From Paulownia fortunei (lineage: Eukaryota; Streptophyta; Magnoliopsida; Lamiales; Paulowniaceae): a stretch of 64,000 nucleotides of DNA. The notes below the pieces were generated by a model that was not told the origin of the DNA, searched no databases, and was given only the letters and a program-made list of their open reading frames with translations. The DNA is taken from positions 10,248,060-10,312,059 of the forward strand of contig CM033108.1 in the NCBI GenBank assembly GCA_019321725.1, written 5' to 3'. Below are positions 45,727 to 58,313 of this stretch, piece after piece (within the stretch, counting starts at the first letter, position 1; every line of letters starts with the position of its first letter). The position numbers and the translations under genes were made by a program.

Positions 45727-47743
45727 TGTTGGGTTCGTGTAATCATGGGGTATACACAATAGAAATTTAAAATTTTAAAACAAAACAAGCATCCAATATC
45801 AAATACGGCATCACCCCCGGTTCGATGTGATTATCGATTTTGCATATTTATTTATCTAAAAAAATACGTAAAGAGTTTTCGATTAAACCTTGATCACTCA
45901 GGTTTTCGAAGAAGTTAAAGTAATCGATTGCTAGCTCTTCACACTAAAACTAGTTCGTAGAGATCCAGGTGTCTCCCATCTATTAAGTCCACACTTTGGG
46001 CAAGATCACAAAGTTAGAATCCACTAGCGATTCTAATTCATTTACTAATCTAGTTTTAGAGTGATTTTGAATGAGTATCAATTTTTAAACCAATCGTATG
46101 TAGTAAGAATTGAATACTTTCAATCAAAAGAAGGAACTTCTGATTGAAGGAAGAAGACTAAAGATGGTGTTTTTGAGAGAAAACTATTTTCTCTTTCTTT
46201 TCTTGTAGTAGTTGAAAATTCGAAGACACTTTTTGAATTTTTAGGCCCTCTTTATTTAAGTTGGTGGCCGAAAATCCAAGAGTCCCACTCTTGGTAATTT
46301 TTAGCCCATATGTTTATTGGTTGTAAGATTTTTTTTGGTTGATCACAAGATCTCCCAAAAATGTCCAACTCTATCTCTTGATTCTTCCCAAGATACTTGG
46401 AGATATTTATCTAATCTTATTAGATAATTCCAAGAATTTCTGATTCTTAGAATTCCATCTTTCAACAACTTTATGGGCCTCTTATAATGGACCACTTTGA
46501 ATTGGGCTTGAATTCTTAATTAAGTCCAACAATTAATCCAATTAACTGATTAACCTAAATTAATTGATCATAATTAATTAATTAAATTCCATCAAGCCCA
46601 ACTAATCATATTAGGCGTAATTAAATAACAAATTAATTAATTAATTCAATTAATTTAATAATTAAATTAATCTATGATTAACATAATTAATTGATGTAAT
46701 CAATTAGTTGTTTCATTCCAATTGGACTCTCTAATCTTATTAGATCCAATTAAATAATTCAATTATTAAATTGAATAATTAACTCAACTCATTGAATTAA
46801 ATTAACCCCAAATTAATTAATCTCTATTAATTAATTAGATCTACTCCTTGGAACAATTTCTATATTAGAAATGTTATATCCCAATTGTTGTGTCCTTTAG
46901 ATTCACAACTAAGCTAGTAGTGGGCTTGCAACATTTGTAACTTATGGATAATAATTACTCTAATTAATAATTCAATTAATTAGTCCGCTTGGAATTAACT
47001 CTTTAATTCTAATAACCTCACAAGTCATGGAAAACACCTAACAAGTGTATCATGACTAGTAGCCCTAGGTGAAATAGCGAGCAAATCTATATTACTTACG
47101 AGTACCATACACATAAAGTCCTTCCGTCATCTAATCTCCCAATTGAGTTTAGGGTATGGATTATAAGTCAAAACCCTAAATGACTCAATAACTATGATTT
47201 CCTTTCAAGTTGCAATGACTCATGATGAATCATTAGAAAACCCCATCTAATATTCATTCTGCGTTGGCCAAGAACTTTTGAGTTATGAACTATGAAAAAA
47301 ATAGGAGATTCGCTTATTCTGCCAGACAAGCGATGGATCCTTTGTTGGTCATTCATTAACCTCTATACACACTAATGCGATATCCTCTTTGTGATTGTCA
47401 GGTAATTAGAAGATACATAAAAAAGGGACACGATGTGCACAAGGCTATCATAGTGCCTCAAGTATAAGGAATAGTCATGTACTATCATAATGTAAAAATT
47501 CTTACTTCGACAGATCATGTCTCCACCTAAGAATTTCCAGCTTGCCCATTCAGTGTACTTGTTCTCTAACAAGTGACCACAAACTTACACTTGCATCACT
47601 ACACCGATGCCTATGGAGTGAGACATCATCCGCATGCGAGCATGCATCATATGTGTGAGTCCTATCTCAAGAAGTTCTCAACTTGGTATAAATTTAAGAT
47701 CAAAGCCTTACTTCAAATGTGAGGGATATTGGATTACCTAACA
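45727..47743 (-). repeat. Copia 5' LTR (2.0 kb)
   Basis: In element orientation it starts TGTTAGGTAATCC (at 47743) and ends CGAACCCAACA (at 45727), 2017 bp with TG...CA ends. It aligns with the 3' LTR at 1908-4050 across the fall in sequence, including GGGAGATTAGATGACGGAAG and the TTAATTAA-rich block (46495-46860). Confidence 0.88.
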
Positions 47744-47759
47744 ATACTTTTATATACAC

Positions 47760-48622
47760 AAGTGTATCTTTGATAGAGGAGAAACACTACATACAAATCC
47801 AAATGAACATAACTCAGAGCTTCAGGTTTATACAAGGAAAAGAATCATCAAAAGAGTAAAGACCTCGCTATTACGTCTGCACAAAATTATTTAAATCCTC
47901 TGGGTAATGAGCTCCTGAATTCACACAGACCTCTAGATCTTGATATTCCTATAGCTATTAGGAAAGGAACCTATTTCTACACCAACCATCCTATTGCAAA
48001 ATATGTATCTTTTGAGAAACTCTTTGAAAGTCACAGGGATTTCACGTCAAAACTCTTAATTATTTATTCCAAGATATATTTAGAAAGCACTTGGTGATCC
48101 TAATTGGAAATTAACAGTGATGGATGAAATGAATGCTCTTAGAAGAAGTGGCACACAAGAGATTATGGAATTGCCTAGAGCACAAAAAATCATTGGAGGT
48201 AAATAGTTTTTATGATTAAATGCAAGGCTAATGAAATTTAGAGAGGTAGAAAGTGAGATTTCTGGCAAAAAGATTTACACAAACAAATAGAATTTACTAC
48301 GAGGAAAATTTTACTTTGGTGGCCAAAATAAATTCTATCCATGTATTATTGTCCCTGGCAGTTTATTCCAACTAGCCTTTGTATTAACTAGATGTTAAAA
48401 ATGTTTTCTTAACTGGTGATTTGGAAGAACAAGTGTTTATATGTTTGCCACCAGGATTTGAGGAGAAGTTTGGCCAAGATAAAGTCTAGAAACCTAGAAA
48501 GTTTTTATACAGTCTTAAATAATCTCTAAGAGCATGGTTTGGATACTTTGGGAAGTCTATAACGAGTTATAGCTACTATCAAAGTCAAGTAGATCATAAC
48601 ATGTTCTATAGACATAGTGAAT
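47760..48622 (+). pseudogene. Different copia RT remnant (Retrofit/RE-type)
   Basis: Plus strand, broken by stops. From about 47930 it reads YRKGTYFYTNHPIAKYVSFE, then [75 protein letters not shown] and [11 protein letters not shown]. This wording (PPGFEEKFG, YYQSQADHTMFYRHS) differs from the copia pol at 1-1903 and 56905-58213, so it is a separate lineage. It stops just before the catalytic YVDD box, where Tekay-like sequence of the other strand begins. Confidence 0.85.
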
Positions 48623-48625
48623 GGT

Positions 48626-49681
48626 TAAACTGAAAGGCATCACTAGAAATTCATAATGTCCATACCTTGTTCGGAATGCAGTCTTTGGTATGTCTTCTTC
48701 CTTGATCTTCAATTGATGATACCCAGAACGCAAATCAATCTTAGAAAATACAGATGCTCCCTGCAATTGATCAAACAAATCATCTATTCTTGGGAGTGGA
48801 TACTTATTCTTGATTGTTATCGTATTCAACTATCTATAATCAATGCACAACCGCAATGTACCGTCCTTCTTTTTCACGAACAACACAGGTGCTCCCCAAG
48901 GAGAATAACTAGGGCGAATAAAACCCTTATCAAGCAATTCTTGCAATTGAACTTTTAACTCTTTCAATTCTGTTGGTGCCATTCGGTATGGTGCTTTAGA
49001 AATAGAAGTAGTTCCTGGCATAACATCAATCACAAATTCGATCTCTCGATTCGGTGGTAGTCCCGGTAAATCATCTGGAAATACCTCAACAAATTCTTGA
49101 ACCACATCTACATTTTCTGGCTTTAATTGTGCTTCAACTGTGGTGTCCAGAACACTTGCCAAATACCTAACACAACCTTTATTCAACATCTTTTGAGCTT
49201 TCAAAGCAGATATAATTGGTAAGGACCGTGAGAATGAGATACCATTAAACATAAACTGTTCTTCCCCAGGTGGCTGAAAAATCACAATCTTCTTATTACA
49301 ATCAATTGTTGCATGATATTTGGTAAGCCAATCCATACCTAGAATAACCTCAAAATTTGGCATCGGTAAAACAACAAGATCTGCATAGAGAGTCCTATCA
49401 CTAATCTGAATAGAACAAGCCCTTAACATTTGGTTGGAATCCATTTCTTCCCCAGATGGAACAGTCACACTGTACCTTACTTTTAATAAATCTGGTGTAA
49501 TGCCCAATTTTCTCACAAATGCACATGATGCAAATGAATGCGTAGATCCAGAATCTATCAATGCAATTGCAGGTATCCCAAAAATTAAAATAGTACCTGT
49601 GACTACGGAAGCATCTGCATCAGCTTGTTCTTGTGTCATTGCATACACTCTCCCTGAACTTTCCCCTGTACTGTTGGGCAA
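48626..49681 (-). pseudogene. Tekay-type protease and partial RT
   Basis: Continues the gag at 49636-50661 in the -1 frame. The frame has no ATG of its own. It begins at the overlap and reads [20 protein letters not shown], the protease active site in [17 protein letters not shown] (about 49540-49590), [13 protein letters not shown], the linker, then RT from [21 protein letters not shown] single TAG at 48830 replaces the codon after LCIDYR (normally glutamine), then [20 protein letters not shown] and [13 protein letters not shown]. It ends at VMPFSLT, before the catalytic box, at the junction with the copia remnant. RNase H, integrase and chromodomain are absent. Apart from the TAG and the frame offset it is well preserved. 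Confidence 0.9.
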
Positions 49682-50661
49682 TCCTTTGCTATATGTCCAG
49701 GCTTTTTACACTTAAAGCAACGATTAGTACCACTATAGCATTCCCCAAAATAATTCTTCCCACACTTAGTACATTTAGGCCTTTCAATTGTAGAAGAAGT
49801 CTGTCCAACTCTAGGACGCTTTTCATTCCCTTGGCTTAATTTTTGCTCTCCTTTCTTCCACTGGTTTAGATTTCTTGGAGTGAATACTTGCTTCTTTTGT
49901 TGTTGGAATTTCTCAATCTCTTTCTCATCTAAATCAGCCATCAAAGCCTTGTCCACCAGTTCTCTAAACTCTGTTACTAAAGACATTCTCACATCTCTTC
50001 TAATTTCAGGATTAAGGCCCCTCAAGAAATGATCCATCTTCTCATTGTTGTCTCTGGCAATGTATGGTACATACTTGCAACCCTGTTCAAATTTTCTCAC
50101 ATAATCACATACAGACATCCCTCCTTGTTTTAACTCCAAGAATTCCTTTACTCTGAGTGACCTAGCATCCCTGGTGAAATACTTATCATAAAAGATTGTT
50201 TTAAACCTCTCCCAAGTTAGTTCTTCCATATTCACTGCAAGTTTAGTTCCTTCCCACCAAGTTCTAGCATCCTTCTTCAACAAGAAAATTGCACAGAGTA
50301 CCTTCTCAGCATCATCAATTCGCATGTAGTCAAAGATAGTGTCCAAAGATTTCACCCATTCCTCTGCAACCATGGGATCAGACCCACCATTAAAATCAAC
50401 CGGTTCCATCTTTCTAAACTTCTCATATACAGCCTGTGAAGGATCCTGTCGAGCTTGTGGTGGAGGCAGTCGCTGATTCTGTTCTTGGGTTCTTTGTTGC
50501 ATATCTAGCAATTGTTGTATCTGTTCACCATGCATTCTAGTTTGTTGTTGAATGAGATCAGTCAAATTATCCACCACACTATGATTACCCTCATGATCAT
50601 CCATTGTCTTCCTTTTTGGTGTCATGACCTGATATGCATTGCCCAGTCTCATTCCATTCAT
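49636..50661 (-). CDS. Tekay-type Gag (341 aa, intact frame)
   Basis: Retrotransposon capsid protein with an uninterrupted frame of 341 codons from ATG (50661). A later ATG ([13 protein letters not shown], residue 13) is a possible alternative start. Visible parts: a glutamine-rich N-terminal coiled-coil-like stretch (about residues 35-70); the retrotransposon Gag core with [52 protein letters not shown] and [13 protein letters not shown]; a basic linker; and the zinc region with [14 protein letters not shown] (C-x2-C-x4-H-x4-C intact). A preceding C-x2-C unit has tyrosine (CGKNYFGEC) where histidine is usual. The frame ends in the overlap with pol, which continues in the -1 frame; related elements commonly use one long frame, so this may be a recent small indel. 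It is the best-preserved gene in the window. Confidence 0.85.
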   Translation of the reverse strand: MNGMRLGNAYQVMTPKRKTMDDHEGNHSVVDNLTDLIQQQTRMHGEQIQQLLDMQQRTQEQNQRLPPPQARQDPSQAVYEKFRKMEPVDFNGGSDPMVAEEWVKSLDTIFDYMRIDDAEKVLCAIFLLKKDARTWWEGTKLAVNMEELTWERFKTIFYDKYFTRDARSLRVKEFLELKQGGMSVCDYVRKFEQGCKYVPYIARDNNEKMDHFLRGLNPEIRRDVRMSLVTEFRELVDKALMADLDEKEIEKFQQQKKQVFTPRNLNQWKKGEQKLSQGNEKRPRVGQTSSTIERPKCTKCGKNYFGECYSGTNRCFKCKKPGHIAKDCPTVQGKVQGECMQ

Positions 50662-50810
50662 TAGCCAATAATAAATGCATAATCATGATAATAACATGGA
50701 ATGAAATATAATCAAATAAACATAAAAGCAAATAAACATGTAGTTGACCAAGTTTCCCAGCCAGGATGTGTTCATATGCCTTCTTCTGTCTACAGGAATG
50801 ACTAAACCTC

Positions 50811-50823
50811 CGCTCTGATACCA
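50811..50823 (-). other. Primer-binding site, tRNA-Met
   Basis: In element orientation the LTR end GGGGTGTTACA is followed by five bases and TGGTATCAGAGCG. Confidence 0.9.
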
Positions 50824-50828
50824 CAAAC

Positions 50829-53139
50829 TGTAACACCCCTTAACCTAACTGCAGAGCCTAAACAAACTGATACAGTTAAGTCAAGGAATATTAATTTTTC
50901 ATCTTTACTAGAGTTATGGTTTTTAATAAAAGTTCCCATTCTTAGCTATAAGAGAAAGAACTTGAATCATTTTAAACACACCATATACATATATCAAAAC
51001 TGAGTACATCTGTTTACAAAACCATAACAGAGCGGCTTATTTAAAAACAAAACAGAGTTTTCAAAATAAACTATAAAACAGGTCGAAGCATGGCATATGA
51101 ACAAATCTCTGTCCGGCCGCTCTAGAGACTCAGTCAACCTCTAAACCTGTACATTTCCACCTGCATCACATGAATCTAATAAGCTAAAGGCTCAGTAAGA
51201 TGAAACTGATGCAATAACAAATAACATATATGCACATCTCATAAATCATTAAATGCAATATTCTATTTAATAACTTTCATTCATAAATCATTCTTTAGGG
51301 CCCTTGAAGTGTGGTACCTAACTAATAGTGATAGACCATAGTTTTCGGAACCTGTTCATAATGATTGGCCAATAAGAGAACTAATACGGGGTTTCCATAC
51401 TTGGTCTTTCAACCTCAGGTATTAGCCGTATTCTATCTCATTCATTGTGGCTTTTCTATACCGATTTTTTTCAACCTCAAGTATTTGCCACCATTTGTTG
51501 GGTCCGCCGGTCCCTCCCGCGTCCCTTGTCTACCCGACCATCAATCAAGTACCATACTTCCTTTTCAAAAACCTCATTATATTCTTAATAGTGTCATGCT
51601 TCATAAACTATAAATGCATCAAACATTACATCATTTGACAAACAACAACAATCACATTAAAACATGAACAAACATTATATGATTCTTGTGATACACCAAA
51701 TGAAAGTTTCAACTTACCTCAAGTCCACTTTGTGCTAGGTGAAAAGGCCAATCTCTTTGGAAGATAGGATGTGTTAAAGGCCTAACATAATCAAATCATG
51801 TACCATTTAATATCTTTTTTATAAATCATTTAGTCTATTCTAGTTAAAGTTTCTATACACTTTTCAATCTTTTGTAAAGAATTACATATCAATTACATAA
51901 CCTTAAAAACAATGCATACTCCATATTTTACTACTAATTCAAGACATTAAACATTAGGTCAGCCATTAAATAACTAATAATTCAAATATGATTATTAGGG
52001 CAGCCCCTAAAATATGAACACAATCCGAATTAAAATGACGTAAACTTGATTCTAACTTAAATTGATTCTAACCTTCAATTAAGCAAACTAATTGCTATTG
52101 TTTTCAATCATTCAAAGAAACTTCCAAACACCATATAAGCATTACAAAATCAATAGAAACAAGTAAATTAAACAATTTCACAAGACTATCAATTTTGCTA
52201 AAAATTAGCTTAACTAGCTTGGTTTTGGCTTCAAGTGTAACTTACTTAAGTTTTTAATCATACAAAAGCATACTAAAACATGTAACCATCCAAGATACTA
52301 CAAATTCATCATAAGAACCATTGAAAAAGAATATACCTTGATTAAGTTGGATTTAAGCTTCAAAATCAACGGTTTTCAAGCTTAAAAGGATGGAAACTTG
52401 TTCAAGCTTGTGTTCTATGGATTCCTATGGATTGAATTCAACTTTTGTGAGTATGAGAATGTAGAAATTTGGGAGAAACTTAAGAGAATAAGGGCTGGTC
52501 GTTTTTGAGGTGCTTCCACAAGAAATATGGATGAAAATGATTTCTTTGACCTTTCAAAGAGAGGTAAGTGGAGGGTGATGATTGGTTGCATCATGCTTGG
52601 TGTCTTCTCATGCCAAAAGCCACGTTCATGTGCTAAGGAGATGACAAAAATTGATGCTTTGGTGTTATAATCAAGTGCAATGCGGTTTAGAATGATTTTA
52701 TGCAACCTAGTCAACCAACCAATCAAATTGCACCATTGTGCATACTTTTAGTTCTTAGCCAATTCTTAGCCAATGTAACATATTTCAAGTAAATATTTAG
52801 ACAATTAATCACTTTAGCATATAACTAGTATGGAGCAATACAAATAATTCATTTCATAGCCATTCAACACATCAATCTTCCTTAACCGAGATACCGAGCT
52901 TTTCACTACAAAAAGGGCACTTAAGGAATATGTTAAATTAAGAAATGAAAGTTTGATCTCATATTTCATGTACTAATGCATGTTAAATCATAACTGAAGC
53001 ATATAATAACAATTATTCATGTTCGTGCAATCATGCTATTTGTAAGCCATAATTCAATAATGCACATTGATTAGATGCAAATTCATGCAAAATGCTTATT
53101 ATTGGCTATATAGGAGAGAATTGAGAATTGGGCATTACA
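50829..53139 (-). repeat. Tekay-type 5' LTR (2.3 kb)
   Basis: In element orientation it starts TGTAATGCCCAATTCTCAAT (at 53139) and ends AAGGGGTGTTACA (at 50829). Aligns in reverse complement with 54513-56641. The right edge cuts the copia leader at 53140. Confidence 0.9.
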
Positions 53140-53726
53140 TAAACCCTCTTTTTGGATTGGAGAACTATCTAAAGGTTCCTTAACTAGTCAACATAGTTGG
53201 GACCAATGAGTTTGTTGGTGTCAAGAATTGATGCAAGTGGATTTTTAATGATAATGTAAATCAAATATCTACAAAATACAAGGAAGAAAATAAGCATACA
53301 TTTAAAGTTTAATCATTTATAATAAAATTTTTAATTATAAATGTCTCCCACTATTTTCTTTAAATACCATCACCCTCATGATGGATATTCGGGAAATCAT
53401 ATTTTCTAGTGGGCTTGAAGTCCAATTAGTCTTATCATACACTGTAATTTTATGAGCCTATATGATAAAAACAACAAGGTAGCTAACACATTAGCAATTG
53501 CATCCCATGCAACCTTCAAGCTATTTTACCTCACTACTTCCCATACACCTCAATTTTATAAGCCCATATGGTACTTAGTGTCAAGCATGTCCCATCAAAC
53601 ATCCGCATGAAGTGGCCAACATCTTTAGCCCTCCTACCCCACATGAATCTCTATGCAAGTAGTGGACTAAGTGTGGCAGCATTTCACATGCCAACTACTT
53701 TTAATGGAAGGCTTGGACTATTGGGT
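53140..53726 (-). other. Copia leader fragment
   Basis: Second copy of the leader portion seen at 43800-44430, sharing GGTTCCTTAACTA, TTGATGCAAGTGGATTTTT, AAATGTCTCCCACT and ATTTTATGAGCCTATATG. No coding region. It lacks the part next to the primer site and joins an LTR end directly at 53727. Confidence 0.7.
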
Positions 53727-54512
53727 TCATTATAATCACAGAGGCATATGTAGTGGAAAATTAAAATTTTAATCAAATATAAATTTAACCCCTTGATTCA
53801 GAAGCAATTTTAATGATTGTTCTTATTCAAGTGAATATATAAATAAATATTAAATTCAGATTATACCTTTCGTGCACTCTGATTTTTGCAGAGAATGAAG
53901 CAATCAATTGCTTATCCTGAACTTTCAGAACTCGCAGGGATCTAAATGTCTCCCCTCTATTAGGTCCACAATATGAAAGAGTAATACTAATCAAAAGGAT
54001 TCGCTAGTATCCTTTCAATTATTTACTAATCTAGAACCGGAGTAAATTTTCAAGAACAATAAAGATTGATTCTTTAAGTTCTTGAAACTATAATATGAAG
54101 AGAATAATAATAAATTAATTTTCTTTTAAAGAACAAGAAAATCAAGATTACAAGAAAAACACTTTTATTTTTCTTTCTTTTCTTCTTTTTTCTTGGAGAT
54201 AAAAATAGAAGACTTAAACAAAACAAATTTGTTTATTTTTTGCGGAATTATCCTTGTAATTTTTGGACATCCCTATTTATAGGGGCTAAAATTTTGCTCC
54301 TACTCCAACTCTTGGAAAGTTTTTCAATTTTGAACTACTTCAAAATTTTATCTTAGAAAGATTTCAAATCTTCCATTAACTCTTCTATTTTCTCTCTCTC
54401 CTATATATGTGGACTTATTTGAGACTACATTAATCATCAAAATTGTCTATATACATTCTTGATATTAATTTGAACTCTTCAAATATCAAGATAGTTATAT
54501 ATCAAATATATA
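53727..54512 (-). repeat. Copia LTR fragment (3' part)
   Basis: In element orientation it matches 5790-6620: TCAAGAATGTATATAGACAA, GGGGAGACATTTAGATCC, GATAAGCAATTGATTGCTTC; it ends near GAACCCAATA. It is cut at 54512 by the Tekay-type LTR. Confidence 0.75.
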
Positions 54513-56641
54513 TGTAATGCCCAATTATCTCCTACATAGCCAATAATAAGCATCTTGTATGAATATGCATCTAATCAATGTGTATTAATGAATTACAAAT
54601 AGCATGATTGCACGAACTTGAATAATTGTTATTATATGCTCTAGTTATGCTTTAACATGCATTAATACATAAAATATGATATCAAACTTTTGTTTCTTAA
54701 CTTAACATATTCCTTAAGTGCCTTTTTGCAGTGAAAAGTTCGGTATCTCGGTTAAGAAAGATTGATGTGTTGAATGGCCATGAAATGAATTATTCGTATT
54801 GCTCCATACTTGTTATATTCTAAAGTGATTATTTGCCTAAATATTTACTTTAAATATGTTACATTTGGCTAAAAACTAAAAGTATGTAAAATGGTGCAAT
54901 TTGATTGGTTGGTTGACTAGGTTGCATGAAATTATTTTAAACCGCATTGTACTTGATTATAACACCAAAGCATCAATTTTTTTATCATATCCTTAGCCCA
55001 TGAACGTGGCTTTTGGCATGAGAAGACACCAAGCATGATGCAATCAATCATCACCCTCCACTTACCTCTCTTTGAAAGGTCAAAGAAATCATTTTCATCC
55101 ATATTTCTTGTGGAAGCACCTCAAAAATGACCAGCCCTTATTCTCCTAAGTTTCTCCCAAATTTCTACACTCTCATACTAACAAAATTAAATTCAATCCA
55201 TAGGAATTCATAGAACACAAACTAGAACAAGTTCCACCCTTTTTAAGCTTGAAAACTGTTGATTTTGAAGTTTAATTTCAACTTAATCAAGGTTTATTCT
55301 TTTTCAATATTTCTTGTGATGAATTTGAAGTATCTTGTATGGTAACATGTTTTAGTATGTTTTTTTATGATTGAAAACTTAAGTTACACTTGAAGCCAAA
55401 ACCAAGGTAGTTAACTAGTTTTTAGCAATATTGATAGTCTTGTGAAATATGCTTAATTTACTTATCTCTATTAATCTTGTAATGCTTATATTGTGTTTGG
55501 AAGTTCCTTTTAATGATTGAAAACAATAGCAATTAGTTTGCTTAATTGAAGGGAACAATCAAGTTAAGTTAGAACCAAATTTACGTCAAGTTAATTTGGA
55601 TTGCGTGCATATTTTAGGGGTTGCCCTAATAATTATGTTTGAATTATTAGTTATTTAATGTCTTGAATTAGTAGTAAAATATGGAGTATGCATTATTTTT
55701 AAGGTTATGTAATTGATATAGAATTATTTACAAAAGATTGAAAAGTGTATATGAACTTTAACTAGAATAGACTAAATGATTTATAAAAAGGATATTAAAT
55801 GGTACATGATTTGATTATGTTAGGCCTTTAACACATCCCATTTTCCAAAGAGATTGGTCTTTTCACTTGCCACAAAGTGGACTTGAGGTAAGTTGAAGTT
55901 TTCATTTGCTGTATCACAAGAATCATATAATGTTTGTTCATATTTTAATGTGATTGTTATGTTTGTCAAATGATGTAATGTTTGATGCATTTATGGTTTA
56001 TGAAGCATCACACTATTAAGAATATAATGAGGTTTTTGAAAATGAAGTATAGTACTTGATTGATGGTCGGGTAGATAAGGGACGCGGAAGGGACCGACGG
56101 ACCCAATAAATGGTGGTAAATACTTGAGGTTGAAAAATCGATCTAGAAAAGCCACAATGAATGAGATAGAATACGGCTAATACCTGAGGTTGAAAGACCA
56201 AGTATGGAAACCCCAAATTAGTTCTCTTCTTGGCCAATCATTGTGAATAGGTTTCGAAAACCACGGTCTATCACTATTAGTTAGGTACCACATTTCAAGG
56301 GCCCTAAAGAATGATTTATGAATAAAAGTTATTAAATAGAATAATGCATTTAATGATTTATGAGATATACATATATGTTATTTGTTATTGCATCAGTTTC
56401 ATCTTACTGAACCTTTAGCTCATTAGATTCATGTGATGCAGGTGAAAACGTACAGGTTTAGAAGTTGACTGAGTCTTTAGAGTGACCGAACAGAGATTTG
56501 TTCATATACCATGCTTCGAACTGTTTTGTAGTTTATTTTGTAAACTCTATTTTGTTTTTAAATAAGCCGTTTTGTTATAATTTTATAAACAGATGTACTC
56601 AATTTTGATATATGTATATGGTGTGTTTAAAACGATTCAAG
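54513..56641 (+). repeat. Tekay-type LTR, inverted relative to 50829-53139
   Basis: Starts TGTAATGCCCAATTATCTCC. Follows the other LTR through ACTTGAGGTAAGTTGAAG, GACCGACGGACCCAA and GAGATTTGTTCATATACC. The last 150 or so bases, including the TTACA end, are missing; the match stops at about AACGATTCAAG, where copia LTR sequence begins. No primer site or polypurine tract adjoins it, so it is a truncated solo LTR. Confidence 0.85.
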
Positions 56642-56904
56642 TTCCATCTCAAAAAGCTCTTGACTTAAAACTTATTTAAGACCAAATAGTTAGAGGCATG
56701 TTCCATGATCACCATCATATGCGTGACCATGCCTCGTAGCTAAATTTGGTCTTAGGACTTTATCTAATATGTAGAAATAAAAGATGCATGACATAAGATA
56801 AATAAAATACCTTTTTATTAATATGATTTTCATTAAGATTGTCTTTACAAAAGAAAAAGAGTATAATATACCCAATCCAATTGGGGTGTTGGGTAGTCTA
56901 ACAA
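56642..56904 (-). repeat. Copia 3' LTR start fragment
   Basis: In element orientation it starts TGTTAGACTACCCAACA right after a purine-rich run and follows the LTR at 1908-2150 (GATAAAGTCCTAAGACC, GCATGGTCACGCATATGATG, GTGATCATGGAACATGCCTC, GATCTTAAA-like, GAGATGGAAC). It is cut at about 56642 by the Tekay-type LTR. Confidence 0.8.
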
Positions 56905-58213
56905 TATCCTACTTGCCCTAGCTCTAATTGCCCATGTATCTAAGGCCTATCTTCTCAAGATGTCCGTCGAATATGTTATCTGCTAAAGGCTTAGTAAGTA
57001 GGTCTACTTCATTTTTTGCTGAGGCAACTCGATCCAAAATAACGTCTCCTCTACCAATGATCTCTCTGATCAAGTGATATCGTCTCATTATGTGCTTGGA
57101 TCTTTGATGAGATCTTGAATCCTTTGTTTGTGCAATGATTGCATTATTATCACAGTAAATCTTAACTACACACAACCCTTGGATGAAGTTTCTTATCCAA
57201 ACAGCTTCTTTTGTTGCATCTAATATATCAATATATTCAGCTTTGGTGGTAGAGTCTACAATCATCTCTTGCTTAGAACTTTTCAAACTAACCGCACCAC
57301 TATTTAAAGTGAATCCAGACATGGACTTTGAGTCATTTATATCAGATTGAAAACTAGAGTTTGTATCTCACTCCAATTTTAGTTCTCCATTACCGTATAT
57401 CATAAAGATATCCTTAGTCCTTCTCAAGTACTTGAGGATCATCTTAATGGCTTTCTAGTGTTCTTCCCTTGGATTGGACTGATATCTGCTGTGACATTCA
57501 AAGCATGTGCTATATCAGGCCTTGTACATAACACTACATACATTATGCTCCCTATAGCATAAGCATAAGGTATACGAGCCATCATTTCTCTCTCTTCAGG
57601 TGTCTTGGGAGACATAACGTTAGAGAGTGAAACCCCATGACTCATAGGTAGGAATCCTCTCTTGTACTCTTCCTTGCTAAACCTTTTTAGCACTTTATCT
57701 ATGTACGTGAACTGGGATAGCCAGATCATCCTTCTTGATCTATCTCTATAGATCTTTATCCCTAGGATAAAAGATGCATCTGCCAAGTCCTTCATGGAAA
57801 ACTAATTAGATAACCAAGTTATCATTGATTACAACATCCCTACATCATCCCAATGAGTAGGATATCATCAACGTAGAGCACAACAAATGTAACTCCCACT
57901 AACTTTCTTGTAGAGACATGGTTCATGTAGGTTCTTATGAAAATCAAATATTTTGATTGTTTCATCAAATCAGATGTTCTAACTCCTCGAAGTTTGTTTG
58001 AGTCCATAAATGGAACTCTGGAGCTTGCAAACCTTTTGTTCGCTCCCACTAGATATGAAGCCTTCTGGCTGCTTCATATAGATCTCTTCATTAATGTTTC
58101 CATTAAGGAAAATGGTCTTCACATCCATTTGCCATATCTCACTGTCATAATATGCAGATATGGCCAGCAAGTATCCAAATGGATTTAAGCATCGCTACTG
58201 GCGAAAATGTTTT
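56905..58213 (-). pseudogene. Ty1/copia pol (RT and RNase H), recent but broken
   Basis: Reads from right to left: KTFSPVAMLKS (next to the N gap), AYYDSEIWQMDVKTIFLNGN, EIYMKQPEGFISSGSEQKVC, KLQSSIYGLKQTSRS, the RT catalytic motif in VVLYVDDILLIG (about 57850-57885), FSMKDLADASFILGIKIYRD, SQFTYIDKVLKRFSKEEYKR, MSHGVSLSN, YAYAIGSIMYVVLCTRPDIA, then after breaks near 57440-57370 RNase H from MSGFTLNSGAVSLKSSKQEM through IYCDNNAIIAQTKDSRSHQR, RYHLIREIIGRGDVILDRVA and LLTKPLADNIFDGHLEKIG. About five stops or shifts. Much better preserved than the copy at 1-1903, but the integrase side lies beyond the gap. In life it would copy element RNA. Confidence 0.92.
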
Positions 58214-58313
58214 NNNNNNNNNNNNNNNNNNNNNNNNNNNNNNNNNNNNNNNNNNNNNNNNNNNNNNNNNNNNNNNNNNNNNNNNNNNNNNNNNNNNNNN
58301 NNNNNNNNNNNNN
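58214..58313. other. Assembly gap (100 N)
   Basis: Exactly 100 unknown bases, a usual placeholder for a gap of unknown size. The left flank is copia RT; the right flank is the interior of a gypsy LTR. Confidence 0.98.

Larger units (their letters stand above)
48626..53139 (-). mobile_element. Truncated Del/Tekay-type Ty3/gypsy element
   Basis: 5' LTR (50829-53139), tRNA-Met primer site (50811-50823), gag and protease-RT start, all on the minus strand. The 3' two thirds of the element are missing. Family placement rests on the protease/RT wording and the TGTAAYRCCC LTR start. Confidence 0.85.

Noticed and set aside
48656..49839. Plus-strand frames over the Tekay-type gag-pol
   Set aside because: Antisense to well-supported protease, RT and gag.
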